From: Trifolium pratense
Taxonomy: Eukaryota; Streptophyta; Magnoliopsida; Fabales; Fabaceae
Direction of reading: 5' to 3'
Assembly: GCF_020283565.1 (NCBI RefSeq)
Contig: NC_060065.1
Coordinates: 28,074,409-28,138,408, forward strand
Length of the DNA stretch: 64,000 nt
Shown piece after piece: positions 12,220-23,886 of the stretch. A model generated the notes under the pieces. It searched no databases and had not been told where the DNA came from. It saw only the letters and a list, made by a program, of their open reading frames with translations. The translations under genes were made by a program, and so were the position numbers. The number at the start of each line of letters is the position of its first letter. Position 1 is the first letter of the stretch.

Positions 12220-12605
12220 TTATGGGCATTTCACATTTCTTCCAGGACCTCCATAATAAAAATAACTCCCCCAAGCATTGCTATTACCCTGCTTAATGTT
12301 ATAACAATTAGAATGATCAGCCAAGTAATGAATATTAGCAAGAGGAAGTAAATTATTGTCCCAATCAATGACTTGTAAGTTTCTAAAGTAAGCTGATTTT
12401 CTAAATCCTTCTTCAGCAAAATGGCCACTCCCCATTTGAGTGTCAGTGTGGTAACCCTTTGAACGAGTATTCACAATCTCTCCACCAAATTGTACCATGC
12501 TTGCATGACTCTTCAAGTGACTAAACATATGATGGCCAATATCCAACTAATAGTCCTGAACCGTACTCTAACCACCAGTGTCCATGCTTTGGATCCCGTT
12601 CACAG
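12220..12605 (-). pseudogene. Neprosin (DUF239)-domain protein, C-terminal remnant
   Basis: On the minus strand the sequence encodes the end of a plant neprosin-domain protein: DPKHGHWWLEYGSGLLVGYW, then after a frame change HASMVQFGGEIVN, GSGHFAEEGF, and the terminal YYGGPGRNVKCP followed by a stop at the family's usual end. Neprosin is a glutamic prolyl endopeptidase domain found in large secreted plant families. The reading frame breaks by one base near 12528-12537, and the N-terminal exons are absent, so it is a truncated, frameshifted remnant. Confidence 0.75.
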
Positions 12606-13078
12606 TGATTTTTCAGCTTACTTTGCATTAAGAGACCAGAGGGAGGAGAGATCCTGACAAGTGATTTGACTAAGAGAAGGATAGTAAAAAGAGATATTTA
12701 TTCAGTGTTTTAAGTCTATGATAGCATCCATACACTTATTTCATCTAATGGTTAGAATTGAAAAGAAAAAAGTGAAAAGTAGTAGTCCTTCATGGACCAC
12801 ATGTGTTCACGGTATAGTAGAAGCAGCCAATACCGAAAAATATGTTGAGATACACGACTAAGGAAAATAATTTTTTGTTTTATTGAAGAAAAATAAAACT
12901 AATTTGGGATGAAGACACAATTATAGAAAGAAATAATATAATAATGATAATGCACCATATTATTAAACATGTTATTTTAATCTAAGTCATTTATTTTACT
13001 TTATTTTTTTTTTGGTTTATCTATGTCATTTATTTTTATCTGACGGTTATTATTTATTATTCTCATTTCTCATAATAG

Positions 13079-13082
<4 letters not shown>
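12606..13082. other. Intergenic, no gene recognised
   Basis: AT-rich sequence between the neprosin remnant and a TA microsatellite. No motif or terminal repeat was found. Confidence 0.45.

Positions 13083-13130
<48 letters not shown>
13083..13130. repeat. (TA)n microsatellite
   Basis: An uninterrupted TA run of about 48 bp directly abuts the inverted-repeat element; a second TA run lies on that element's other side at about 14890-14916. Confidence 0.95.
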
Positions 13131-13133
<3 letters not shown>

Positions 13134-14889
13134 GGCTGCTAACTTAGACCCAGTTGGGTCTAAGTTAGCAAGGTGCACCTTTTCAGTTGGACAAAAATAC
13201 CCATTTTTTTAATTTTTGAAAGAATAGAGCAACAGGGGCATTTCTGTAATTTACCCAACAGTACACGCGCCCCCACCTTCTTTTCCCACCCCCCAGGACA
13301 CGTGGCAGCGTGTGATTGCACAAAACCCGAGCGCGTGCATCACACGCGCCGACAGGCGCGCGTGGCTACAGCCCACACGCGGAGAGAGAAACTTTTTAAA
13401 AAAGAAAGGCCACGTGTCAGCATATGATTGGCTGCGTTAATTTTTTTTTTCATTTAATACTTTAAACTCAATTATTTCATTGTAAATTAATTTTTTATTT
13501 TTTTATTTTTATACCAAAATTCATATTTTTTTTTTGTCTATAAATAGAGACTTGGTTCGTTTGATTTGGACACAGAAAAAAAAAACCCAATTTTTCACTA
13601 CCTAAATCTCATTTTTCACTACCTTACATCAACTCACTTAAACCATTCTACTAGGAAAATGGTTTCAGAGTACAAATCTCTGAAACCATTCTACATGCTA
13701 AATGGTTTCAGAAGCAAATAACTAATAATCAACTTACTGAAACCATTCTACCAGCAAAATGGTTTCAGATTACAACTCTCTGAAACCATTGTACCAGATA
13801 AATGGTTTCAGAAGCAAAAACAATTAATAAATTACTCACTGAAACCATTCTACCAGTAAAATGGTTTCAGAATACAACTATGTGCAACCATTCTACAAGC
13901 TAAATGGTTTCAGAAGCAAATGACTAATAATCAACTTACTGAAACCATTCTACCAGCAAAATGGTTTCAGATTACAACTCTCTGAAACCATTGTACCAGA
14001 TAAATGGTTTCAGAAGCAAAAACAATTAATAAATTACTCACTGAAACCATTCTACCAGTAAAATGGTTTCAGAATACAACTATGTGCAACCATTCTACAA
14101 GCTAAATGGTTTCAGAAGCAAACATTAGTTTTTAATTACCGTTTTATCTCATTTAATTAACTAAAAATAGTTTCAGGTCTCCAAAAATTTCATAAAATAC
14201 ACCAAAAGTTCCAGAATATTATCTACTATTTTCCTGGTATAATGGTTTCAGTGAGTTGGTTGAGTGGTGCGTGTTAAATTACAACACACAAGTAACGTAT
14301 TTAGTAGACAAAAAATGAGATTAACGTAGTGAAAAATTGCGTTTTTTTTTCGGTGTCCAAATCAAACGAACCAAGTCTCTATTTGTAGACAAAAAAAAAT
14401 TATGAATTTTGGTATAAAAATAAAAAAATAAAAAATTAATTTACAACGAAATAATTGAGTTCAAAGTATTAAATGAACAAAAATCACGCCCAGCCAACCA
14501 TTGTGTGACACGTGTCCTACTTTTAAAAAGCAAATTTTTCTCTCTCCAGGTTGTAATCCAGTGTGGCGCAGGCGCTGGAATCTGATGGATCAGGATGATC
14601 TGGGCTGTCTGATTGATCAGACAGTCTTGATGAGATCAGATCTTGGCTGTCTGATGGAAATCAACGGTCTGTAACCATGGTCCTTCGGTACGCGCGCGAC
14701 ACTGGATCCGCGTCTATTAATGGGTATTTTGGGAAAAGAATGTGGGGGCGCGTGTATATGGTTGGTAAAATTACAGAAATGCTCATGTTGCTCTATTCTT
14801 TCAAAAATTAAAAGAATGGGTATTTTGGTCCAATTGAAAAGGTGCACCTTGCTAACTTAGACCTAACTAGGGTCTAAGTTAGAAAACCC
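13131..14889. mobile_element. Non-autonomous element with long terminal inverted repeats (about 1.76 kb)
   Basis: The two ends are inverted copies. Left landmarks (CTAACTTAGACCC, AAGGTGCACCTTTTCA, GAATAGAGCAAC, a GTTCGTTTGATTTGGACAC block near 13553) reappear complemented and in mirror order at the right (14340-14885). Each arm extends some 450-500 bp with interruptions. Each end carries its own hairpin: at 13139-13168 CTAACTTAGACCC and GGGTCTAAGTTAG flank a 4-nt loop. The element sits in a TA microsatellite, so the target duplication cannot be read. No transposase is encoded. A MULE-like foldback element is the best guess. Confidence 0.8.
13640..14125. repeat. Array of about ten hairpin modules, 202-bp higher-order period
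   Basis: Each module is CTGAAACCATT, about 10 nt, AATGGTTTCAG: an 11-bp inverted repeat. Modules begin near 13643, 13680, 13737, 13783, 13840, 13886, 13939, 13984, 14041 and 14087. Four-module blocks starting at 13737 and 13939 are nearly identical, giving the 202-bp period. One module arm (CTGAAACC) is mutated to GTGCAACC in both blocks, so the block was copied after that change. Confidence 0.9.
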
Positions 14890-14922
14890 CATATATATAT
14901 ATATATATATTATATAGGGAGG

Positions 14923-15310
14923 AATCAAATTATATCGGTGTAACATTTGAGTAATATTACTCTACTCAATAATGCTTTAACGAATAAAATTTTTACAAAA
15001 TCCACAGTTGGATTGAAAACTTATATCGCGTAGATCATCTATGTTAAATTTTACAAAAATCTAAAATTGTTGGATATCTTATTGTGACTCGCCAAAATTT
15101 ACGGTTTATGCATTTTTATTCAATACCGTTAATCTTGATCGTTTTCAATAACATATCAAATGATTTTAGATTTTTTTTTTAAATTTAACATAAATGAACT
15201 ACGCGATAATAAGCTTTCAATCCAAACGGTGGATTTTGTAAAATTTGTATTCGTTAAAGCGTCAGTGACCGGTGTAACATTACTCAAATGTTACACCAGT
15301 GTAATTTGAC
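14923..15310. mobile_element. Foldback MITE with near-complete self-complementarity
   Basis: Termini containing CGGTGTAACATTTGAGTAAT (left) and the complementary ATTACTCAAATGTTACACCAG (right) are followed inward by mirrored blocks such as AAAATCCACAGTTGGATTGAAA and its counterpart at 15210-15240. The element is essentially one long hairpin with no coding. Confidence 0.7.
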
Positions 15311-15572
15311 ACCAACTAGTTTGACACCAAAGGTTACACCTCTCAGTAACGTTTTAACCGATATAAATTTTATAAAATCCACCGTTGGATTGAAATTTTA
15401 TATCATATAGATCATTTATGTAAAACTTCAGACAAATCCAAAATCATTTGATATGTTATTGAGATACATCAAAATTAACGGTTTATGTCTTTTTTATATG
15501 TCGTTAATCTTTATGTGTCGCAATAGCATATCAAATGATTTTGGATTTGTCTGAAATTTTACACAAATGATC
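15311..15572. mobile_element. Second, diverged copy of the foldback MITE, interrupted by the copia element
   Basis: The order of blocks (GGTTACACC, AAAATCCACCGTTGGATTGAAA, a CAAATGATTTTGGATTTGTC arm) matches the preceding MITE. It stops abruptly at the copia LTR start at 15573. Confidence 0.55.
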
Positions 15573-16558
15573 TGAAATTCCGGCACGCAGTGGACACAAT
15601 GCTACAGATGATGCTACAGCATGTGGTGTAGCATCACAAACGATGAATAAAATAAAGCAATAAATAGCAGAATAATAAATAACACAGATCGTTTGTTAAC
15701 CCAGTTCAGTGCAACGTCACCTACTCTGGGGGATACCAATCCAGGAATGAATCCACTATAATAGCTCTAGTTCAAAGCCCTCGACCAACACCCGGTACTT
15801 GACTTATCGCCTAGACACTACCCGTGCAATCCTATCTAAGAACCTCTTAGATAATGAGACCCCGTCCCAAATTCCCTCTAACAACACGTACCATGTTGCT
15901 GTCAATAATAATAATCAAGATGGAGACACTCTCCTAGAAACTAGACCACACTCTTGCTTAAAAGCTTATGAGTGAATCACACACACTAACTCCGTGCTTC
16001 AAAGCTTAGGAGTAGCTTACAATTAACAACCAAAACACAGTCCTAAACTTGCATCAAATTGACACAAGAAAGGCTGACAAAAGACACAAACTCTAAACCT
16101 TAAAAACTCACACTTTGTAAAAAACACGGTTTAGAATACATGAGTAGAATAGCTTGAGGCTTCACATATTTATAGTCTTCGATTGTCTTGATGTGCAAGC
16201 TAGGTCTTCAGACAAACACAGCTGTAAAAATTGCGGCCAACCCTATATTATTTTCAGAAATATAATTTGTTTGTCACACAAAAATATAAATTATTATTTT
16301 CAAAAATATAACAAGTTATATTTTTGTTTTCAATAATAATTCTCAAATCGCCTTCAGCAAAACTTGTAGAACAAGCCACGTCTTGAATACTCGCACGTGT
16401 TTGGATATAAAAACGACTTAAATCTTCCTTTGATTTGAAAAAGAAATTCTGCGCAAAACAGAGTATCAGGATGCTGTACGATGATGCTACAGCATCGCGA
16501 TCCAGCATCTGGCTGGTTGGCTTTTGCAAAATTTTAGCCAATCTCAAAAACACCAACA
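15573..16558 (-). repeat. Copia 3' LTR, 986 bp
   Basis: Bounded by TG and CA (TGAAATTCCGGCACG ... ACACCAACA) and followed by the polypurine tract at 16559-16573. It matches 20875-21581 and 23769-23886 of the other LTR. Confidence 0.9.
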
Positions 16559-17360
16559 ATCTCCCCCTTTGGCAAATTTTGGCTAAAACAACCTTAGGCC
16601 AGTGCATAGAGAGATACAGTCTAAACTTTCCTTCGAGTCAACATAAGCACACAACTAGGAAAGAAAGTAGAACGATGCTAAGCTATTTAAACTTTCCTTC
16701 GAGTCAACATAAGCACACAACTAAGAAAGAAAGTAAAAAGTTCATCAGATGAAAAGATAGCCAACACGTAAGCATCAGAGGCATGGAACAGCGGAACATA
16801 ACACATCTAGCCTCAGAGTACAGATAGAGAGAAATAAACTCTCACATAGTGGATTCAAGATAGGAGAAATAAACTCCTTCATATTTAAGCAATGTCACAG
16901 AGGATAGGAAAAATAAATTCCTATATAAACATGCATATCATAAGTAGTAGAAAAATAAATTCTACCTACTCCCCCTCAATATATGCATAAACTTCACTCC
17001 CCCTCAAAACATGCATATAAACCAACATGCTATACTCGATGCTATAGCATTCTTCATCACATCATGCACACACAGATATTACTCCCCCTTTTTAGCCATA
17101 AATTTTGACAAATAAAGTCAGTACCATAGAATAGGAGCAAAATAAAGAGTACCACAGAGTATCAGAGCATATAGCATCACAGAGTGCAGAGCATAGGTCA
17201 TCTTGGAGTATCAGACCCAAAAGATATGGATTGTGCATATAGAAAACCTGGAGTATCGGAGTCAAAAGACATGGATTTTGCATGTTACAATCCAGAGAGC
17301 ATCAGGGCGTAGCCCACAAAATTAAAATCCGAAAAGGCATGCAAATAAAGCATAAACATG
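16559..17360 (-). other. Copia 3' untranslated region with polypurine tract
   Basis: This lies between the envelope-like ORF and the 3' LTR. On the plus strand it has repeated ACTCCCCCT blocks, which are secondary purine tracts on the element's sense strand. A TTTCCTTCGAGTCAACATAA unit occurs twice (about 16626 and 16687). No gene. Confidence 0.7.
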
Positions 17361-18437
17361 TCACATGGAAGGACTAGCATCAGAGTCCTCCTCCTCTACC
17401 TCAGTATCACCACCTGCATTATCATCAAGAACACCAGGATTGACATTGGAAAACACCTTTAGGTCAACAATCATTTGCTTCCTAGGCAAAACATCAGTTG
17501 ACTGATTGACAGATGATGCAGCACAGTCTGCAGCATGTGTACCCTCAAACAGTCTAAAATCAAAAGACAAATCACAACCTCTCTTATCAGCCTCAATATA
17601 GATGCCATGATGTTGAGCTAGAACAATATCACACATCAGTGTAGGGAAGACTATAGGCATCTTCACAGCACATGACTTAATATCCAGAACAGTTTCATCA
17701 AGAATATAAGAACCAAACTCAAAAGGTGATCTGGTCCCTACAATATATATAAACCTAGCCAAACCTGTAGCCACATTATTGAAATGTGTAGTTGGAGCCT
17801 AGTTGGCTGCTACAATTTTGTTCAAGAGAGCATTCTTTGCAATGACCTTGGCAGCAAAAATGTTGTTTTGTTTAGGCCATACTTTCAACAAATTTCTTGC
17901 ATTTCTCCTTAATCTTTTAGCAATTAGAGCAGGCGTCTTTTTAGGACTATCCCTAGCGTTGAGATTGTCCACATCAAATACATTGGAATCTGCAATATTA
18001 TCTTTCTCAACAGATTCATCATGCACAAACAAGATATTCAAACTCTCATCAGACTGAGAGATCACAGCAGTGTTACTAGCAGAACCCTTCTCTTTATCAG
18101 GAATAATAACATTATCTGGAGATTGAGGTACAATTATGTTCTCCAAATTTTCCTGTGCTGCAGATGTTGTAGCATCATGTGCAGCATCCTTCTCAGGAAA
18201 ACTCTTCTTGACATGTTCCAACACAGAGTCAATATCATCACCTTCCTTAGAATTTGTGAAACACAGCAGGGGAGAACACCACATAACTTCCTCTGACAAA
18301 TACTTTCTCACCACAAGAAACATCCTTATCATCAACAGACACAACATTCTTACCAATTCTTCAGATGTTTCAACATTACCCATAACAGCGTGCATTACTA
18401 AATAAATTGAGAAGAAAACTGCACGCCACACTAGCAA
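17361..18437 (-). pseudogene. Envelope-like third ORF of the copia element, one in-frame stop
   Basis: The upstream part (18437-17799, 212 aa) is acidic and low in motifs. The downstream part (17774-17361, 137 aa) contains GLARFIYIVGTRSPFEFGS and ends in an acidic tail. Both are in the same frame, separated by a single TAG at 17799-17801, so the break is one nonsense codon. Position after pol and before the 3' LTR, and the sequence style, match the envelope-like or 'putative plant transposon' protein of SIRE/Maximus elements. The function of that protein is not established, and no clear signal peptide or membrane anchor was seen. Confidence 0.65.
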
Positions 18438-18443
18438 TAATTG

Positions 18444-19568
18444 CTATAACTCTTCAAATAGGCAAATCCCAAGTTTGCCTCGCAATTTTTTAAATTGGAC
18501 TGCATCCAATGCCTTAGTAAAAATATCAGCAAATTTTTCTTCTGTAGCAACATTCTCAAGAGTCACAATACCTTCTTCAACTATCTCAGGAGCATCATCA
18601 TGTGGGAGAGATGTTGTAGCAGCATCTGCAGCATCTAGCACAATTCCTTCTAGTGTATCATCTATTACCACATTTATTGATTTCATCATAGATTTGGTTA
18701 TCAAGCAGGTTGACACATTAGCTTCTTCTTGAGGAACCCACAAATAACAATTGTCCTTTGATCTAACACCTTTCATTAACAAGTCACCATTGTCATTTGT
18801 AACTAAACATTCAGACTTAGTGAATTTTACCTTCATGCCTTGATCACATAATTGACTGATGCTGATCAGATTAGCAGTCAATCCTTTTACTAATAAAACA
18901 TTATCAAGTTTAGGCAAGCTATTGTTGCTCAGCTTTCCTATACCCACAATCTCTCCTTTTGCTCCATCACCAAAGGTTGCAAAGGTAGCCGGGTAGGATT
19001 TCAAGTCAACAAGAAATTTGCTAATTCCAGTCATATGTCTAGAACAACCACTGTCAAAATACCAGTTTTCTCTTGATGATGCTCTAAATGATGTGTGAGC
19101 AATTAGGCTAGCTACCTTATTCTCGGGTAGAATAACATCACTAATCTTCATATCCATACTTTTAGGTTTCCATTCTTTCTGAGTGGGAATAGTCATAGGA
19201 GCTGGTTTAGGTTGAGAGTTTATGTCAGGATACCCATATAGTTTGTAACAGAAAGGTCTTATGTGCCCTTTTCTTCCACAGTGATGACATATCCAAGAGC
19301 GTCGCTTACCCTTATACCTGGTTCCATGATGCTGCTTAGGATGCTGCAGCGTCTTTCTAAGCATCCTTGTACTTTGTGTTTCCTTTGGATGTGTATACAT
19401 GAGATCGGGATTATAGCCTCTGTGCTTGTTGACATTTTCATAGCTAAGCCCAATATGTTTAGGCTTTCGAACATTTTTCTCTAAAATTTCTTCTAGTTGA
19501 CCATCAGCTTTATGAAGTTTATCAAGGTGATCATCATCTTTATACAACATATCAGAGAATTTTCTCAA
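18444..19568 (-). pseudogene. Copia gag-end/protease joined to the last residues of RNase H
   Basis: The 374-aa frame has a CCHC zinc knuckle (residues 94-107, CHHCGRKGHIRPFC), then an aspartic protease site (WYFDSGCSRHMTG, DSG at 172-174) and the start of the pre-integrase region. After about residue 300 the sequence jumps to ENVATEEKFADIFTKAL and KLRGKLGIC, which normally end the RNase H domain. Integrase, reverse transcriptase and most of RNase H are thus lost, leaving an in-frame fusion. The start lies in the frame shifted relative to the gag ORF above it; a one-base loss near 19590 separates them. Confidence 0.85.
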
Positions 19569-19585
19569 ACGCCAAATGTCAGCAT

Positions 19586-20808
19586 TTAATTTTTCTTGAC
19601 TTCCTTAGCTTCATCAAGATCAGAGGTTAGATAATTTACCTTCTTCTGGAGCTCATCCATCTTTGACATATTTTCAATTTTCTCTGCCTTCATGTGATTG
19701 ATGGTTACCTTTTGTTTCTCGATAACTCTGCATATTTCTTCACTCTGGAAATATAGTTCTCTGTAGGAATCAGCAAGTTCTTCGTAGGTTACCTCTCCAT
19801 CATAAGACTCATTATCAGAGTCATACTTTCCTGTAAAGGCCATCACCCGTTTTGCTGTATTGTCATCACATTCTCTTTCAGAATTTTTATCAGAATAAGT
19901 GGGTGACATTCCCCCTCTTTTAATTTTTAAAAACGTAGGACACTCAGCTTTAACATGACCATAACTCTCACAATCATGACATTGAACTCCTTTGCCTTTG
20001 TTTGGTCTTGAATTTTTGTCCATCATCTTCAAGACTTTGTTGAATTCTCTACCAAGACGCACAATTGCATCTAAAATACTTTCATCAGTCTCCATGTCAC
20101 TCTGCACTTCTTCATCATCAGCATTGGAGACAAAAGCAATGTTCTTGTTCTTCTTTTTAGTTCTTTCATTTGTAGCCACCTCGTATGTCTGCAATGATCC
20201 AACCAGCTCATCCAACTTCATCTCAGAGATATCTTTGGCTTCTTCTATTGCAGTAACTTTGATATCAAATTTCTTAGGAAGAGACCTAAGCATTTTTCTT
20301 ACTAATTTCTCTTCAGATATCTTTTCTCCCAAGGCATCAAATTGATTATCATAGTCAAGTATAGTCATGTGAAACTCCTGAATGGTTTCATAATCCCTCA
20401 TTCTAAGATTTTCAAACTGAGTAGTGAGAATTTGTAATCTAGACATTTTTACCTTAGAGGTACCTTCATGAACAGTTTCGAGAATCTTCCAAGCTTCTTT
20501 TGCAGAGACACATTTTTTTATGAGTATAAAGATGTGTTTGTCCACCCCATTGTATAATGCATACAGTGCTCTTGAGTTTGCTAGAGCAAGCGCATCTTCT
20601 TCTTTAGACCATTCCTCCTCAGGTTTCAATTCAAGTGTTGACTTTCCTTCTTTGTCTACAATCACAGGGGGTCCCATCCTTTCAGAACAGCTTTCCAAGT
20701 TTTGCTATCCATGGATTTCAAGAAAGCCATCATTCGCGATTTCCAATAATCATAATTGGAACCATCTAGAAGAGGTGGTCTGGTGACAAATCCTCCTTCC
20801 TTGTCCAT
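19586..20808 (-). pseudogene. Copia Gag polyprotein, frameshifted near the N-terminus
   Basis: The main open part (20698-19586, 370 aa) shows the copia gag fold region (EEEWSKEEDALALANSRALY, WKILETVHEGTSKVKMSRLQ) and a CCHC knuckle (CHDCESYGHVKAEC). The natural start is the ATG at 20808, giving GGFVTRPPLLDGSNYDYW; that frame is lost near 20672 by a small frameshift. Gag forms the particle that packages the element RNA. Two zinc knuckles in gag-pol fit the SIRE lineage. Confidence 0.85.
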
Positions 20809-20874
20809 ATTGCCAGAAAGTATCTTCCCTGGAGCTCACTCAAAACAGAACAGGGTGCCTGCTCTGATGCCAAT

Positions 20875-21581
20875 TGAAATTCCGGCACGCAGTGGACACA
20901 ATGCTACATATGATGCTACAGCATGTGGTGTAGCATCACAAACGATGAATAAAATAAAGCGATAAATAGCAGAATAATAAATAACACAGATCGTTTGTTA
21001 ACCCAGTTCAGTGCAACGTCACCTACTCTGTGGGATACCAATCTAGGAATGAATCCACTATAATAGCTCTAGTTCAAAGCCCTCGACCAACACCCGGTAC
21101 TTGACTTATCGCCTAGACACTACCCGTGCAATACTATCTAAGAACCTCTTAGATAATGAGACCCCGTCCCAAATTCCCTCTAACAACACGTACCATGTTG
21201 CTGTCAATAATAATAATCAAGATGGAGACACTCTCCTAGAAACTAGACCACACTCTTGCTTAAAAGCTTATGAGTGAATCACACACACTAACTCCGTGCT
21301 TCAAAGCTTAGGAGTAGCTTACAATTAACAACCAAAACACAATCCTAAACTTGCATCAAATTGACACAAGAAAGGCTGACAAAAGACACAAACTCTAAAC
21401 CTTAAAAACTCACACTTTGTAAAAAAACACGGTTTAGAATACATGAGTAGAATAGCTTGAGGCTTCACATATTTATAGTCTTCGATTGTCTTGATGTGCA
21501 AGCTAGGTCTTCAGACAAACACATCTGTAAAAATTGCGGCCAACCCTATATTATTTTCAGAAATATAATTTGTTTGTCACA
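20875..21581 (-). repeat. Copia 5' LTR, portion left of the nested solo LTR
   Basis: Starts TGAAATTCCGGCACG next to the primer-binding site and matches 15573-16274. It resumes at 23769 after the nested element. Confidence 0.9.
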
Positions 21582-23763
21582 TGTAACACCCCGAACTAAA
21601 CTACCCTTAAAACATAATTTTTAAAAACTTTTAAAAGTAAATAGTCGAAGCGTTACGGAAAAACATTTTCAACATTCATGCACATAACATGAGAATCTAC
21701 AGCGGAAAACGTTTAGGATTTTCATATATACAAAAGCATCAAAAGATATTTAATTTACATAAACCTTAAGTAAAAAGATACCACGTCGATATACGACGAA
21801 ATTCAAACGTTCACCCCGACATGATGTTACAAATACCAGAGCACTAATTATACAACTCAACCAAAAGAAAACTAATACTAAAGGCAGCCTATACTGAGCT
21901 CCTCACCAAAAGTGCTCCCAAAGCGAACGATCGGCAAACTATACCACGTAACGAATCCTTAAACCTGATAACCTGGACGCCCAACGGTCCAGCACATAAC
22001 ACAAAACAGAGAGTTAGATAAACATAACCAAAATACAAATGCGAGTAGTGTACTCCACATTTCACAACCTGTCATGCAAATCTAACTCACGCGCATGCAT
22101 CTCAAAACATCAATTACCAATTATACACAAATACACCAAAACATAGATACACATATCACATACCACAAATTCACTAGTTTCACGTCTTCGCGGACAACAC
22201 ATAACAATTATCACATTAACCCTAATGCAATCTAATGCCAAATATTCAATGTCATGCCAACTTAGACACGACTAATGCATGTGGTACCATCTTCTTTATC
22301 AGAGTATCATACCTCCGATATCCTTCTTTATCAGGTAAATTCCTGATATACTTCTTTATCGAACGAATCCGATATCCCTAAATCTCATGAATGCATGTAT
22401 ACATATACCTAACTATACTCACAAAGCACATAGCTTAAACCTAGTGGAACACAATCCACGTTTACTTCTTCAACGAATACGTTTCGATATCCTTCTTTAT
22501 TAAGGTAACACAATACCCTAATATCCAAACATAATTATTAAACACATAATAATTAATTCCATCACATAAACATCATCCATAATCATCATAAGTAGTATTC
22601 ACCTACAACATTCATCCATCATACATCGGCACAAAAGTAGTAACGGTTACAAGCCCATACTTGCTCCCGAAACCATCAAAGCAAACAAAACGGAAAACCA
22701 ACTTTCCTTTCATTTTCAACTTAAGAAATTTGCATTTTTCAAAGGGGTAAATCGATTTCCTCATAAGGTAAATCGATTTACCTATTAAATTTTCAGAAAA
22801 ACGTTAAGTCAGGGAGTAGGGAAATCGATTCCCATAGCTTGGTAAATCGATTTCCCCCTGCTAAGGCAAGGCAAAATCATCGCTAGGCTCATAGTGAGCT
22901 TCACCAAGGCAAGGTTTTGGGCTTCACCAAGCCAAACCAAAACATTAACAATCAATTCAAGCATGTTCCAAGCACTTTAACACAAATCAATTCATGCATC
23001 AATAATCACTAATTAACATGTTCATGATCAATTTTCTCAATAATCCCTAAACATCAAATTCATGACTAAACATAAGCAATTCATACTTTTGATCCACAAA
23101 ACCATTCATTCATCAAGCTATACGAATCATAAACATGTTTTAATCATAGTTTTCATTCAACCTCCACAATCTCACAAAACCCTAAAATAAAATGGATGGA
23201 GAAAGTTTGGGAAAGGAGATATCGACAATCTCCCCTTTCTCTGATCATCCCCGATTATGGTTACTAACTCTCTTACCTCGAAAAAATGATCGAATCCTAG
23301 CTCTTGGTCTCTTCTCAAATTTCGTGATGCTCTCCCTCTTCTCCAAACCCTAGCTTTGCTTGTTCTTGCAAGTTTATGACAAATGAAGACTTGAAACTAT
23401 TCGTGGTCATATATAGGATGTTGAATTAAGTCATGGCCACTAGATTATTCTTGCTCACCACTCAAAAGGATCTAGGCCACTCGATAAATGCTTGCTCACC
23501 AAGCCTAATTGCCATAAGTCATGATCTAATCTAATCCACTTTATTGCTCTTGCCCTAAAAGTCAACAAAGACAACTCAAGGCCCAATACTATTCCTTCCC
23601 TTGGCCCAATTTCGCCCCCCATAAGCCCTAACTCATAATCTCGCGCTCACTAACTTACGCTCGCGCCAAATAATTATACGTCGCGTAATAAAAAATTTAC
23701 GCTTACCCCAACACATATATAAAAATATATAAAGTAACGATTTACTAAAATCGGGTCGTTACA
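21582..23763. mobile_element. Solo LTR, 2182 bp, nested in the copia 5' LTR
   Basis: Ends are TGTAACACCCCGAAC and ATCGGGTCGTTACA (TG...CA). The target duplication TCACA is at 21577-21581 and 23764-23768, and the uninterrupted site TTTGTCACACAAAAA survives in the other LTR near 16270. No coding region or internal domain. Same family as 1-750. Its length suggests a Ty3/gypsy origin, but this is inference. Confidence 0.85.
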
Positions 23764-23768
23764 TCACA

Positions 23769-23886
23769 CAAAAATATAAATTATTATTTTCAAAAATATA
23801 ACAAGTTATATTTTTGTTTTCAATAATAATTCTCAAACCGCCTTCAGGAAAACTTGTAGAACAAGCCACGTCTTGAATACTCGCAC
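23769..23886 (-). repeat. Copia 5' LTR, remainder, truncated
   Basis: Matches 16270-16397 up to CTTGAATACTCGCAC and then stops. The last 161 bp present in the other LTR (from GTGTTTGGATATAAAA) are missing and are not found further right. Confidence 0.85.

Larger units (their letters stand above)
15573..23886 (-). mobile_element. Ty1/copia retrotransposon, SIRE/Maximus type, internally deleted and nested
   Basis: The element reads on the minus strand. Its 3' LTR is 15573-16558, and its 5' LTR starts at 20875, is split by a solo LTR and truncated at 23886. Next to the 5' LTR the minus strand shows TGGCATCAGAGC, one base off the initiator-Met primer site. Next to the 3' LTR it shows the polypurine tract AAAGGGGGAGAT followed by TGTTGG. 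Gag, protease and a third, envelope-like ORF remain; integrase, reverse transcriptase and most of RNase H are missing, so it cannot move alone. The LTR pair share the same order of motifs with few changes, suggesting a fairly young insertion. Confidence 0.9.

Noticed and set aside
13640..14125. CRISPR-like regular repeats
   Set aside because: The 'spacers' are themselves repeated, units are palindromic within a transposon, and the genome is a plant's.
17803..18405. Plus-strand frames over the copia envelope-like ORF
   Set aside because: Opposite-strand shadows of the minus-strand ORF.
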